DNA of 10,031 nucleotides from Methanobacteriaceae archaeon. Its GTDB lineage: Archaea; Methanobacteriota; Methanobacteria; Methanobacteriales; Methanobacteriaceae. The notes beneath the pieces were generated by a model. The model was not told where the DNA came from, did no database searches, and saw only the letters and a program-made list of their open reading frames with translations. The stretch is taken from NCBI GenBank assembly GCA_017883605.1, contig JADGNH010000066.1, forward strand, positions 1 through 10,031, given 5' to 3'. A program made the position numbers and the translations under genes. This document shows, in pieces, positions 5,368-10,031 of this stretch (the first letter of the stretch is position 1; each line of letters starts with the position of its first letter).

Positions 5368-6376
5368 TGCGTTTCACCTCTAAATTTATCAGATCTTCAG
5401 CCACCAGAGATTTTTCAAAAACTTCCTGAGCTTCCTTCTCCAGCAAACCTGTCTCCCGGTATCTGGTGCTGATATGGGTAATTATTAAAAGCTTCACCTG
5501 GGCCGCTTTTGCAATACCAGCTGCCTCAGCAGCGGTGCAGTGGCCGGTTTCTAAAGCTTTATCCTGGTGAAGGTTTTGGAAGGTTGATTCATGTATAAGC
5601 ACGTCGCTTTCATGGGCAAATTTAACCATATCTGGGCAGGGCCGGGTATCTCCTGAATAAACTATTTTACGGCCCTTTCTCTCCATTCCCAGGACCTGTT
5701 CGGGTTTTATAATTTTACCATCAATTATTACTGGAATTCCCTGTTGGAGCTTTCCAAAATCGGGTCCGGGTTGCAAACCAAGCTTTATGGCCTGGTTCTT
5801 TAAAAATTTAGGGCCGCGTTTTTCTTCTATGCAGTAAGCCAGGTTTAACACAGAGTGTTCCATGGGACAGGAAGTTATTCTGTAATTTTGATCCTCAAAT
5901 ACCAGGTCGGAGTTGTTTTCATGTGCTGGGTCGGAATGCTCATGTGCTGGGTCGGAATGCTCATGTGCTGGGTCGGAATGCTCATGTGCCTGGTCGGAGT
6001 TGTGCTCATGTGCCTGGTCAGAATGGACTTCATGGACATTTATGGGGAATGTTAGGGAGAAATATCCCAAATTTTTTATGTACTCCACTATTTGAGAAAG
6101 TCCAGGCGGTCCGAATATATGGAGGGGGTCCTGGCGTCCCCTGAAGGACATGGACTGCACCATTCCCGGCAGTCCCAGGAAGTGGTCCCCATGGAAGTGG
6201 GTTATCAATATCTTCTTAATTTTCATTGGGCTTAACTTTGCTCTGAACATCTGGCGCTGGGTCCCTTCTCCACAGTCAAGGAGTATTATCTCACCAAAAG
6301 CTTTTAAAGCTATTGCAGAATGATTTCTGTGATTGGTGGGTACGGCTGCCGATGTTCCCAGGAATGTGAGCTCCAT
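5357..6376 (-). CDS. rnz: Ribonuclease Z with histidine-rich repeat insertion
   Basis: RNase Z is the metallo-beta-lactamase-fold endonuclease that removes 3' trailers from tRNA precursors. The protein begins MELTFLGTSAAVPT, has the zinc motif HFHGDH (60-65), a further metal His at H174, SGDTR (241-245), and ITHISTRY with H301. The PGPDFGKLQQG stretch (203-213) and GRKIVYSGDT are typical of the family. At 339 residues it is about 30 longer than the usual 305-310. The excess is a His/Asp/Glu-rich loop at about 118-157, built of HSDPAHE-like heptads, between the strand ending PINVHEV and LVFEDQNYRI. The ATG is supported by AAGGT 7 nt upstream and by the canonical N-terminus. It is the first gene of a three-gene operon. 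Confidence 0.94.
   Translation of the reverse strand: MELTFLGTSAAVPTNHRNHSAIALKAFGEIILLDCGEGTQRQMFRAKLSPMKIKKILITHFHGDHFLGLPGMVQSMSFRGRQDPLHIFGPPGLSQIVEYIKNLGYFSLTFPINVHEVHSDQAHEHNSDQAHEHSDPAHEHSDPAHEHSDPAHENNSDLVFEDQNYRITSCPMEHSVLNLAYCIEEKRGPKFLKNQAIKLGLQPGPDFGKLQQGIPVIIDGKIIKPEQVLGMERKGRKIVYSGDTRPCPDMVKFAHESDVLIHESTFQNLHQDKALETGHCTAAEAAGIAKAAQVKLLIITHISTRYRETGLLEKEAQEVFEKSLVAEDLINLEVKRSAD
5374..5380 (-). promoter_or_regulatory. Ribosome binding site deciding the GTG start of the MscS gene
   Basis: The minus strand reads GAGGTGA, a near-perfect complement of the 16S 3' end, six nucleotides before the GTG at 5367-5365. It lies inside the RNase Z coding sequence and fixes the GTG as the channel's start. 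Confidence 0.75.
5920..6027 (-). repeat. In-frame 21-bp minisatellite in the RNase Z gene
   Basis: Three perfect 21-bp units (plus-strand reading begins CATGTGCTGGGTCGGAATGC) lie at 5920-5940, 5941-5961 and 5962-5982. A 24-bp variant follows at 5983-6006 and a diverged 21-bp unit at 6007-6027. A degenerate partial unit is at 5903-5919. They encode HSDPAHE/HSDQAHE repeats. All length changes keep the reading frame, so the copy number could vary between strains without breaking the gene. Confidence 0.9.
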
Positions 6377-6520
6377 GATATTTACCTTGGTTATTATTGA
6401 ATTTTTTGGGGTTATTATTACCTATTAAAGATGCCTATAATTTTAAGAATACTTCTTATAGAATAATTATTGTTAGAATCTTTTTCTAGGATATTAATTG
6501 TTAAATATTTCTTCATTATT

Positions 6521-6553
6521 GGATAAATTATTCATGTATTGGGATAAATTATT
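6521..6553. repeat. 12-bp direct repeat, 21-bp period
   Basis: GGATAAATTATT occurs at 6521-6532 and again at 6542-6553, two helical turns apart, in the middle of the divergent intergenic region. In such AT-rich sequence this may be chance. Confidence 0.4.
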
Positions 6554-6689
6554 TTTTTAGATAAATATTTAGGATAATTTTGTTTTAGAATAAGTTATAA
6601 TCTGTTATAATTTTTATATTGAAATTCTTTATGGGGGATAACATTTTAAAGCGATTTAATGTTTTCTACCATACATTTATATCTCTTAT

Positions 6690-6697
6690 TTTATATA
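6690..6697 (+). promoter_or_regulatory. TATA box of nadC
   Basis: TTTATATA, a perfect archaeal TATA consensus, lies 75 bp upstream of the first candidate ATG. A start about 25 nt downstream (near 6718-6722) gives a leader of roughly 50 nt. No clear purine-rich BRE precedes it. Confidence 0.65.
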
Positions 6698-6708
6698 AAT
6701 TAGTTATG

Positions 6709-6730
6709 TGGTCATAAAATTTGATCACCA
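6709..6730. promoter_or_regulatory. 22-bp near-palindrome at the predicted nadC transcription start (candidate operator)
   Basis: The sequence begins TGGTCATAAAA and ends TTTGATCACCA. Nine of the eleven symmetric base pairs match, including the outer TGGT/ACCA. It lies just downstream of the TATA box and covers the predicted initiation site, where a bound repressor would block RNA polymerase. The binding protein is unknown. Confidence 0.5.
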
Positions 6731-6771
6731 ATATTTTAGGACTTCACAGGATAAATTCACCTTAAAGTGGA

Positions 6772-7614
6772 ATGTTTATGACTGTAGAAAATGATCTGAT
6801 TCATTTAATTTACCAGGACATTGGATTTGAGGATTTAACCACCAAAGCCCTCATCCCTCCAGATATGGATATAAAAGCCCACATAATATGCAAACAGGAT
6901 GGAATCATTTCCGGGGCGGATTTAGTCTCCTCAATCCTAAGAAAATTCTCTCTTATGGTTTATTTGGAGAAACAGGATGGAGAACAGGTGAGTGCAGGGG
7001 ATATAGTAATGGAGATAGAGGGCAATGCCCAGGATTTATTGGGTTTGGAGCGAACTGTTCTCAATCTTCTCATGAGAATGAGCGGTATAGCCACCCTAAC
7101 TTCTCAGATGCTGGAGAAGGCAGCAGTTGTGAATCCTGATGTGATACTGGCAGGCACCCGCAAAACAACCCCGGGGATGCAGTTTTTTGAGAAGGACGCC
7201 ATTCGTTGCGGCGGCGGAGATACCCACCGCTACCGACTGGATGATTGTGTTCTGATAAAAGACAACCACCTGGCCCTGGTGGGCGATGTAAAATTGGCGG
7301 TTGAAAAGGCCAGAAAATATGCCAGTTTCACCAAAAAAATTGAAGTTGAAGTTGAAACATTAAAAGACGCAGTTAGAGCAGTTAAGGCCGGTGCAGATAT
7401 TGTCATGCTGGACAACATGAGCCCTGATGATATAAAAAATGTTTTAACAACTCTTGAATCTTTAGGTCTTAAAGATAAAGTTTTAATCGAGGTTTCTGGT
7501 GGAATAACTCCCGAAAATATAGCCGACTACTCAGAAACAGGGGTTGATATAATTTCAACCGGCTACCTTACCCATTCGGCCCGGGCCCTTGATATGAGTC
7601 TTGAAATAATTTGA
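6772..7614 (+). CDS. nadC: Nicotinate-nucleotide pyrophosphorylase (quinolinate phosphoribosyltransferase)
   Basis: NadC converts quinolinate and PRPP to nicotinate mononucleotide, CO2 and PPi in de novo NAD synthesis. The 280-residue chain has the family length and motifs: GFEDLTT near the N-terminus (18-24), LERTVLN (R94), AGTRKTTPG (127-135; R130, K131), the GGGDTHRYRLDD segment (147-158; H152, R153), LIKDNH (K163), EVEVET (191-196), VMLDNM (D214) and VSGGI (241-245). The DNHL sequence favours NadC over the molybdate-linked paralogue ModD. Two in-frame ATGs occur, at 6772 and 6778. The weak AAGTGG ribosome site is better spaced for 6778, which would give 278 residues. The gene appears monocistronic, with its own TATA box and operator-like palindrome. 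nadA and nadB/aspartate dehydrogenase are not in the window. Confidence 0.95.
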   Translation: MFMTVENDLIHLIYQDIGFEDLTTKALIPPDMDIKAHIICKQDGIISGADLVSSILRKFSLMVYLEKQDGEQVSAGDIVMEIEGNAQDLLGLERTVLNLLMRMSGIATLTSQMLEKAAVVNPDVILAGTRKTTPGMQFFEKDAIRCGGGDTHRYRLDDCVLIKDNHLALVGDVKLAVEKARKYASFTKKIEVEVETLKDAVRAVKAGADIVMLDNMSPDDIKNVLTTLESLGLKDKVLIEVSGGITPENIADYSETGVDIISTGYLTHSARALDMSLEII

Positions 7615-7788
7615 TTAAGTGGGAAATTCTAAATTTTAATTCTTTCTTTTAGTAATTTTTCCATATATATTTAGTATTTTTCACCATAAATTTCTCTTAT
7701 GAAAATCTTGATGTTAGGATGGATTATTATGGGGGAAATTAAAGTAACTTATGGAATTTTTGAAAGGAAAACAAATCTAGTGCATAGC

Positions 7789-7796
7789 TTTATATA
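7789..7796 (+). promoter_or_regulatory. TATA box of the acidic-tailed histone-fold-like gene
   Basis: TTTATATA is a perfect archaeal TATA consensus. Transcription would start near 7818-7822, leaving a leader of about 100 nt before the strong ribosome site. Confidence 0.6.
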
Positions 7797-7909
7797 CTCT
7801 CATTCAGAGAACTTAGTACACACTCTCAGTAAGATCTAAGTAAGATAAACCTAGAGATATTTACTCTCTTTCAACTAACCATTTATATCTAAATTAAGGG
7901 AAATAAACC

Positions 7910-7916
7910 GGAGGTA
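7910..7916 (+). promoter_or_regulatory. Strong ribosome binding site
   Basis: GGAGGTA, four nucleotides before the ATG at 7921, is among the best Shine-Dalgarno matches in the window. It fixes this start and suggests high expression. Confidence 0.75.
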
Positions 7917-7920
7917 TTCC

Positions 7921-8451
7921 ATGAGCGAAGATTTTGAAGAGCTTAACGAGGAATTTGGTGAAGAATTAGATGAAGATTCAGAAGAATTAGAACAAGTTTC
8001 AGAAGTATCAGATGAAGATTCAGAAGAATTAGAACAAGTTTCAGAAGTATCAGATGAAGTTTCAGAAGAATTAGGAGAAGAATCAGAGGAAGCTTCAGAA
8101 GATGACCTGGATTTACCATTTGCCAAGGCTGAGGTGGTAAGGTTAATGAAGAAGAACCTGGACCGCGACAAGATGATCCGGGAAAGGGTTAAGGTGGAGA
8201 TGAACAGGTTCTTAGGCGAAGTTCTGGAAAAGGTCTGCGAACAACTCAACGAATATCCCTACACCACTGTAGAGTATGAAATGCTCAAAGAATCCATCTA
8301 TCCCTACAAAAACATAGAAAGAATAAATGAGGAAAAGAGACGGATATTATTGCATTTAGAAGCCATAAGAGCAGACTGTGATGCTTTGAGTATGGATGTT
8401 AAAAAGACATTGAAATTAAAGGATGTCGATGAAGAAGAGGATGCATTCTAA
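7921..8451 (+). CDS. Acidic-tailed, histone-fold-like protein with extended C-terminal helix
   Basis: This 176-residue protein has three parts. Residues 1-64 form a very acidic, Ser-rich, low-complexity tail without Arg or Lys, including a perfect 14-residue duplication. Residues 65-130 can be laid without gaps on archaeal histones: LPFAKAEVVRLM matches the LPIAPIGRII start of helix 1, and T116 falls where the histone KT motif lies, 52 residues from the LP. Residues about 115-165 look like one long charged helix (NIERINEEKRRILLHLEAIR), suggesting an extended helix 3 or coiled coil. The HMf DNA-contact residues R19, R52 and K53 appear as D81, Y114 and T115, so ordinary nucleosomal DNA wrapping is doubtful. 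It could be a histone variant, a histone-binding chaperone-like protein or an unrelated helical protein. It stands alone, with strong promoter and ribosome-site signals. Confidence 0.6.
   Translation: MSEDFEELNEEFGEELDEDSEELEQVSEVSDEDSEELEQVSEVSDEVSEELGEESEEASEDDLDLPFAKAEVVRLMKKNLDRDKMIRERVKVEMNRFLGEVLEKVCEQLNEYPYTTVEYEMLKESIYPYKNIERINEEKRRILLHLEAIRADCDALSMDVKKTLKLKDVDEEEDAF
7969..8052 (+). repeat. Perfect 42-bp tandem duplication in the acidic tail
   Basis: The 42-bp unit at 7969-8010 is repeated without a mismatch at 8011-8052, and a partial third unit (GATGAAGTTTCAGAAGAATTA) starts at 8053. Each unit encodes 14 residues, DEDSEELEQVSEVS. The identity at synonymous positions points to a recent duplication. 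Confidence 0.92.
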
Positions 8452-8463
8452 AATTCTAAATAA

Positions 8464-8534
8464 TTTTTTTTAAGATTAATAGGTTCTGTATTTTTTTTAA
8501 GATTAATACGGTGATGTATTTTCTAAAGATTAAG
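8464..8534 (+). terminator. Triple T-tract repeat downstream of the acidic-tailed gene
   Basis: Two T8 runs (8464-8471 and 8491-8498) are each followed by AAGATTAAT. A third AAGATTAA is preceded by a weaker TTTTCTA. The AAGATTAA cores start at 8472, 8499 and 8526, exactly 27 bp apart. The first T8 run begins 12 nt after the stop codon. Serial T-tracts are good archaeal termination signals, so this is probably a reiterated terminator. Confidence 0.5.
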
Positions 8535-8564
8535 TAGGGTTCTTTATAATAAAATTTTGTTTTT

Positions 8565-8605
8565 AAAAAAATTAGAAGTGAATAAAGAGCTTTAAGTCTC
8601 TTTAT
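8565..8605 (-). terminator. Hairpin plus T7 terminator of the beta-helix gene
   Basis: A perfect 8-bp inverted repeat, ATAAAGAG (8582-8589) and CTCTTTAT (8598-8605) with an 8-nt loop, lies 31 bp past the beta-helix stop codon on the minus strand. It is followed by a T7 run (8565-8571). Together with the T-tracts on the other strand it separates the two convergent genes. Confidence 0.5.
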
Positions 8606-8636
8606 CCATTTTATACCTAATTTCTAAATTCTTTTT

Positions 8637-10031
8637 TTATGGTGCTGGTGTGTTCCCGCTGAAGACGTTACCCGTGGAGCTTACTATGTTACGGTCTCCT
8701 TGTGTGTTTATGGTGAGGTTGTTGTTGGTGAGGTTGTTGTTGTTGGCGTTGTTCAGGTTTACACCGTAGTTGGCGTTGTTGGTTATGGTGTTTTGGTTGA
8801 TGGTGTTTTGGTTGGAGCCTGATAACTTCACTCCGTTGGCGCCGTTGGATACTATGAGGTTGTAGCTGATGGTGTTGGTGTTTGAGGGGCTGCTGCCGAT
8901 TAGGGTGCTGGCCAATACTGCGTCCAGCCTATTATTGGCTATGTAGTTTCCAGAAACTGTGTTGTTAGATGAACCGTCTATTACCACCCCATAGGACGTG
9001 CTGAATTGTATTATGTTCCCTGAAATGAAATTAGTAGACGCATTTAGGGCGTACACTCCTGAAGAATTGTTGTTCAGGGTGTTGTAGTAAATGGTGTTGT
9101 AGGCTGAGAAATTGTCCAGAAAAACACCATTGCCGCCATTTCCTGATATCTGGGTATTGTAGATGATCTGGTTGAAGTAAGCACCGTTGGTATGTATACC
9201 GTTCTGGGTGTTTCCGGTGATGGTGTTTCCGGTGATGGTGTTATAATTGGAGCCGTAAAGCTCTAATCCCTCGCCGTTGCCGGTTATCTGGTTGTTGCTG
9301 ATGGTATTATTGTTGGAATAACTGGTGCTGTAGACTGTACTGGAGAAAATACCGGCAAAACCACTTCCAGTGATGATATTCCCTTTAATGGTGTTAAGAG
9401 AAGAACCGTCCATTATAATCCCGTAAGCCGTGTTGTTTGTTATGGTGTTTCCGGTTATGGTGTTTCCAGTAGGTGTGATGCAGTACACCCCCACCGAGTT
9501 TCCATTTATAACATTACCAGAAATGGTATTATAAGCCGTGATGAAATCCATATAAATCCCAGCCACCGCATTAGACGAAATCTGCAAGTTATTGTTGATC
9601 TGGTTGAAATAAGCACCATTAGCATGAATACCTTCATTAGTGTTACCAGTAATGGTATTCCCAGATACAGTGTTATAACTGGAACCATACAACTCCATAC
9701 CATCACGGTTACCCGTAATCTGATTACCAGTGAAGGTGTTGCTGTTGGAATAGCTGCCACCATAAACCCTGCTGACAAAAACACCTGCAAACCCATTTCC
9801 AGAGATGGTGTTTCCATTAACAGTGTTACTGGAAGAACCGTCCAACAACATCCCATAAGCACTATTAGCCGATATGATGTTATTAGAAACGGTACTACCA
9901 GAAACTTTCAAAGCACCTATACCCACCGAATTGCCGGTAATATCATTTTCAAGGACACGGCAGTTGTTGGCCGAGTTCAGATAGATACCGTAAGAACCAG
10001 TGGCCCCGCTTATAGTAAAACCCTGTACAGT
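8637..10031 (-). CDS. Parallel beta-helix (PbH1/NosD-type) surface or secreted protein, N-terminus outside the window
   Basis: The frame stays open to the right edge: 464 codons are present and the real start lies beyond 10031. A GTG at 9926 is internal, since the 35 codons before it continue the same repeat style (GIYLNSANNCRVLENDITGN). The sequence is Asn/Gly/Ser/Thr-rich with recurring 'NTISGNTI' and 'YGIxLDGSS' rungs of about 22-24 residues, the signature of right-handed parallel beta-helices. Methanobacteriales encode many such adhesin-like proteins. Three larger units repeat with a 144-residue period. The C-terminus ends in GNTPAP with no LPxTG motif, hydrophobic anchor or pseudomurein-binding repeat, so attachment, if any, would lie in the missing N-terminal part. 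Ligand and role are unknown. Confidence 0.88.
   Translation of the reverse strand, partial: TVQGFTISGATGSYGIYLNSANNCRVLENDITGNSVGIGALKVSGSTVSNNIISANSAYGMLLDGSSSNTVNGNTISGNGFAGVFVSRVYGGSYSNSNTFTGNQITGNRDGMELYGSSYNTVSGNTITGNTNEGIHANGAYFNQINNNLQISSNAVAGIYMDFITAYNTISGNVINGNSVGVYCITPTGNTITGNTITNNTAYGIIMDGSSLNTIKGNIITGSGFAGIFSSTVYSTSYSNNNTISNNQITGNGEGLELYGSNYNTITGNTITGNTQNGIHTNGAYFNQIIYNTQISGNGGNGVFLDNFSAYNTIYYNTLNNNSSGVYALNASTNFISGNIIQFSTSYGVVIDGSSNNTVSGNYIANNRLDAVLASTLIGSSPSNTNTISYNLIVSNGANGVKLSGSNQNTINQNTITNNANYGVNLNNANNNNLTNNNLTINTQGDRNIVSSTGNVFSGNTPAP
8700..9860 (-). repeat. 432-bp (144-residue) super-repeat in the beta-helix gene
   Basis: The marker AYG/SYG-x-x-x-DGSS recurs at translated positions beginning at 9860, 9428 and 8996, exactly 432 bp apart. 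Units 1 (9429-9860) and 2 (8997-9428) align along their whole length without gaps, sharing landmarks such as ELYGS, GNTITGNT and NGAYFNQI. Unit 3 (8700-8996) is incomplete and runs into a degenerate Asn-rich end. Each full unit would be about six beta-helix rungs. Confidence 0.85.

Larger units (their letters stand above)
6377..6771. other. Divergent promoter region between RNase Z and nadC
   Basis: This is 395 bp of AT-rich DNA between divergently transcribed genes, with no credible coding frame or GC-rich RNA candidate. On the nadC side are a TATA box (6690-6697) and a near-palindrome (6709-6730). A short direct repeat GGATAAATTATT occurs at 6521-6532 and 6542-6553 (21-bp period). No clear TATA box stands out for RNase Z; TTCTATAAGAAG near 6450 on the minus strand is a weak option. 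Confidence 0.6.
7615..7920. other. Intergenic region between nadC and the acidic-tailed gene
   Basis: This 306-bp region begins with T-rich sequence (about 7636-7661) that may terminate nadC. It then holds the strong promoter of the next gene and a leader of about 100 nt. The leader contains AGTAAGAT twice (7828-7835, 7839-7846; 11-bp period) around a central AGATCT, and the pair ACTTAG (7811-7816)/CTAAGT (7836-7841), which could form a weak hairpin. A 46-codon frame at 7699-7839 lacks a ribosome site and overlaps the TATA box, so it is not called. Confidence 0.55.

Noticed and set aside
4931..5383. A 150-codon plus-strand frame opposite the MscS gene
   Set aside because: It mirrors a well-supported channel gene, and its Thr/Ser/Lys-rich product is what the antisense of a hydrophobic helix gene gives. 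No start signals were seen.
5918..6030. CRISPR-like array of 21-bp repeats
   Set aside because: The units abut without spacers and encode in-frame heptads inside RNase Z, so this is a coding minisatellite.
5855..6144. Overlapping plus-strand repetitive frames (MLMCWVG, CAGSECS and HVLGRNA repeats)
   Set aside because: They are other-frame readings of the 21-bp minisatellite in RNase Z; a repeat whose length is a multiple of three stays open in several frames.
7699..7839. A 46-codon plus-strand frame (starts MKILMLGWIIMGEIKV)
   Set aside because: It has no ribosome binding site and contains the TATA box and transcription start of the next gene, so it is unlikely to be translated.
7875..8249. 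A 124-codon Ser-rich minus-strand frame opposite the acidic-tailed gene
   Set aside because: It is the antisense of GAA/TCA codons in the acidic tail. The plus-strand frame has a strong TATA box and ribosome site; this one has neither.
8637..9926. GTG at 9926 as the true start of the beta-helix protein
   Set aside because: The same frame remains open to the window edge with 35 more codons in the same repeat style, so the protein starts outside the window.

Overview
The window looks like chromosomal DNA of a methanogenic archaeon of the order Methanobacteriales, probably Methanobacterium or a close relative. The evidence is very AT-rich intergenic DNA with TTTATATA-type archaeal promoters, GGAGG/GGTGA ribosome binding sites, a group 3 [NiFe] hydrogenase of methanogen type, a sortase, a surface beta-helix protein and a histone-fold-like protein. 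No tRNA, rRNA, insertion sequence or CRISPR array was seen.

Layout. At 1-119 (minus) lies the 5' end of a small roadblock/LC7-like gene. At 460-3646 (minus) is a tight four-gene operon, transcribed in the order ferredoxin, V4R-domain protein, hydrogenase small subunit, hydrogenase large subunit. No HdrA, MvhD, FrhB or diaphorase gene is in the window, so the electron partner is probably the co-encoded two-cluster ferredoxin. At 4035-6376 (minus) three overlapping genes encode RNase Z, an MscS-type channel and a sortase. At 6772-7614 (plus) is nadC, read divergently from RNase Z, with a strong TATA box and a 22-bp near-palindrome at the predicted transcription start. At 7921-8451 (plus) a gene with excellent promoter and RBS signals encodes a protein with a highly acidic repetitive N-terminal tail, a histone-fold-like core and an extended C-terminal helix. 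Converging on it, from 10031 to 8637 (minus), is a secreted-type parallel beta-helix protein whose N-terminus is outside the window.

Repeats are unusually frequent for 10 kb. There is an in-frame 21-bp minisatellite that gives RNase Z a histidine-rich loop, and a perfect 42-bp duplication in the acidic tail. The beta-helix gene has a 432-bp (144-residue) super-repeat. Several intergenic arrays have regular spacing: 31 bp at 274-347, about 10.5 bp at 3951-4030, 23 bp at 3741-3780 and 27 bp at 8464-8534.

The best candidates for something undescribed are the histone-like protein with its acidic tail and the hydrogenase-ferredoxin-V4R cassette. Family assignments rest on reading the translations and on remembered family sequences; no database search was possible.
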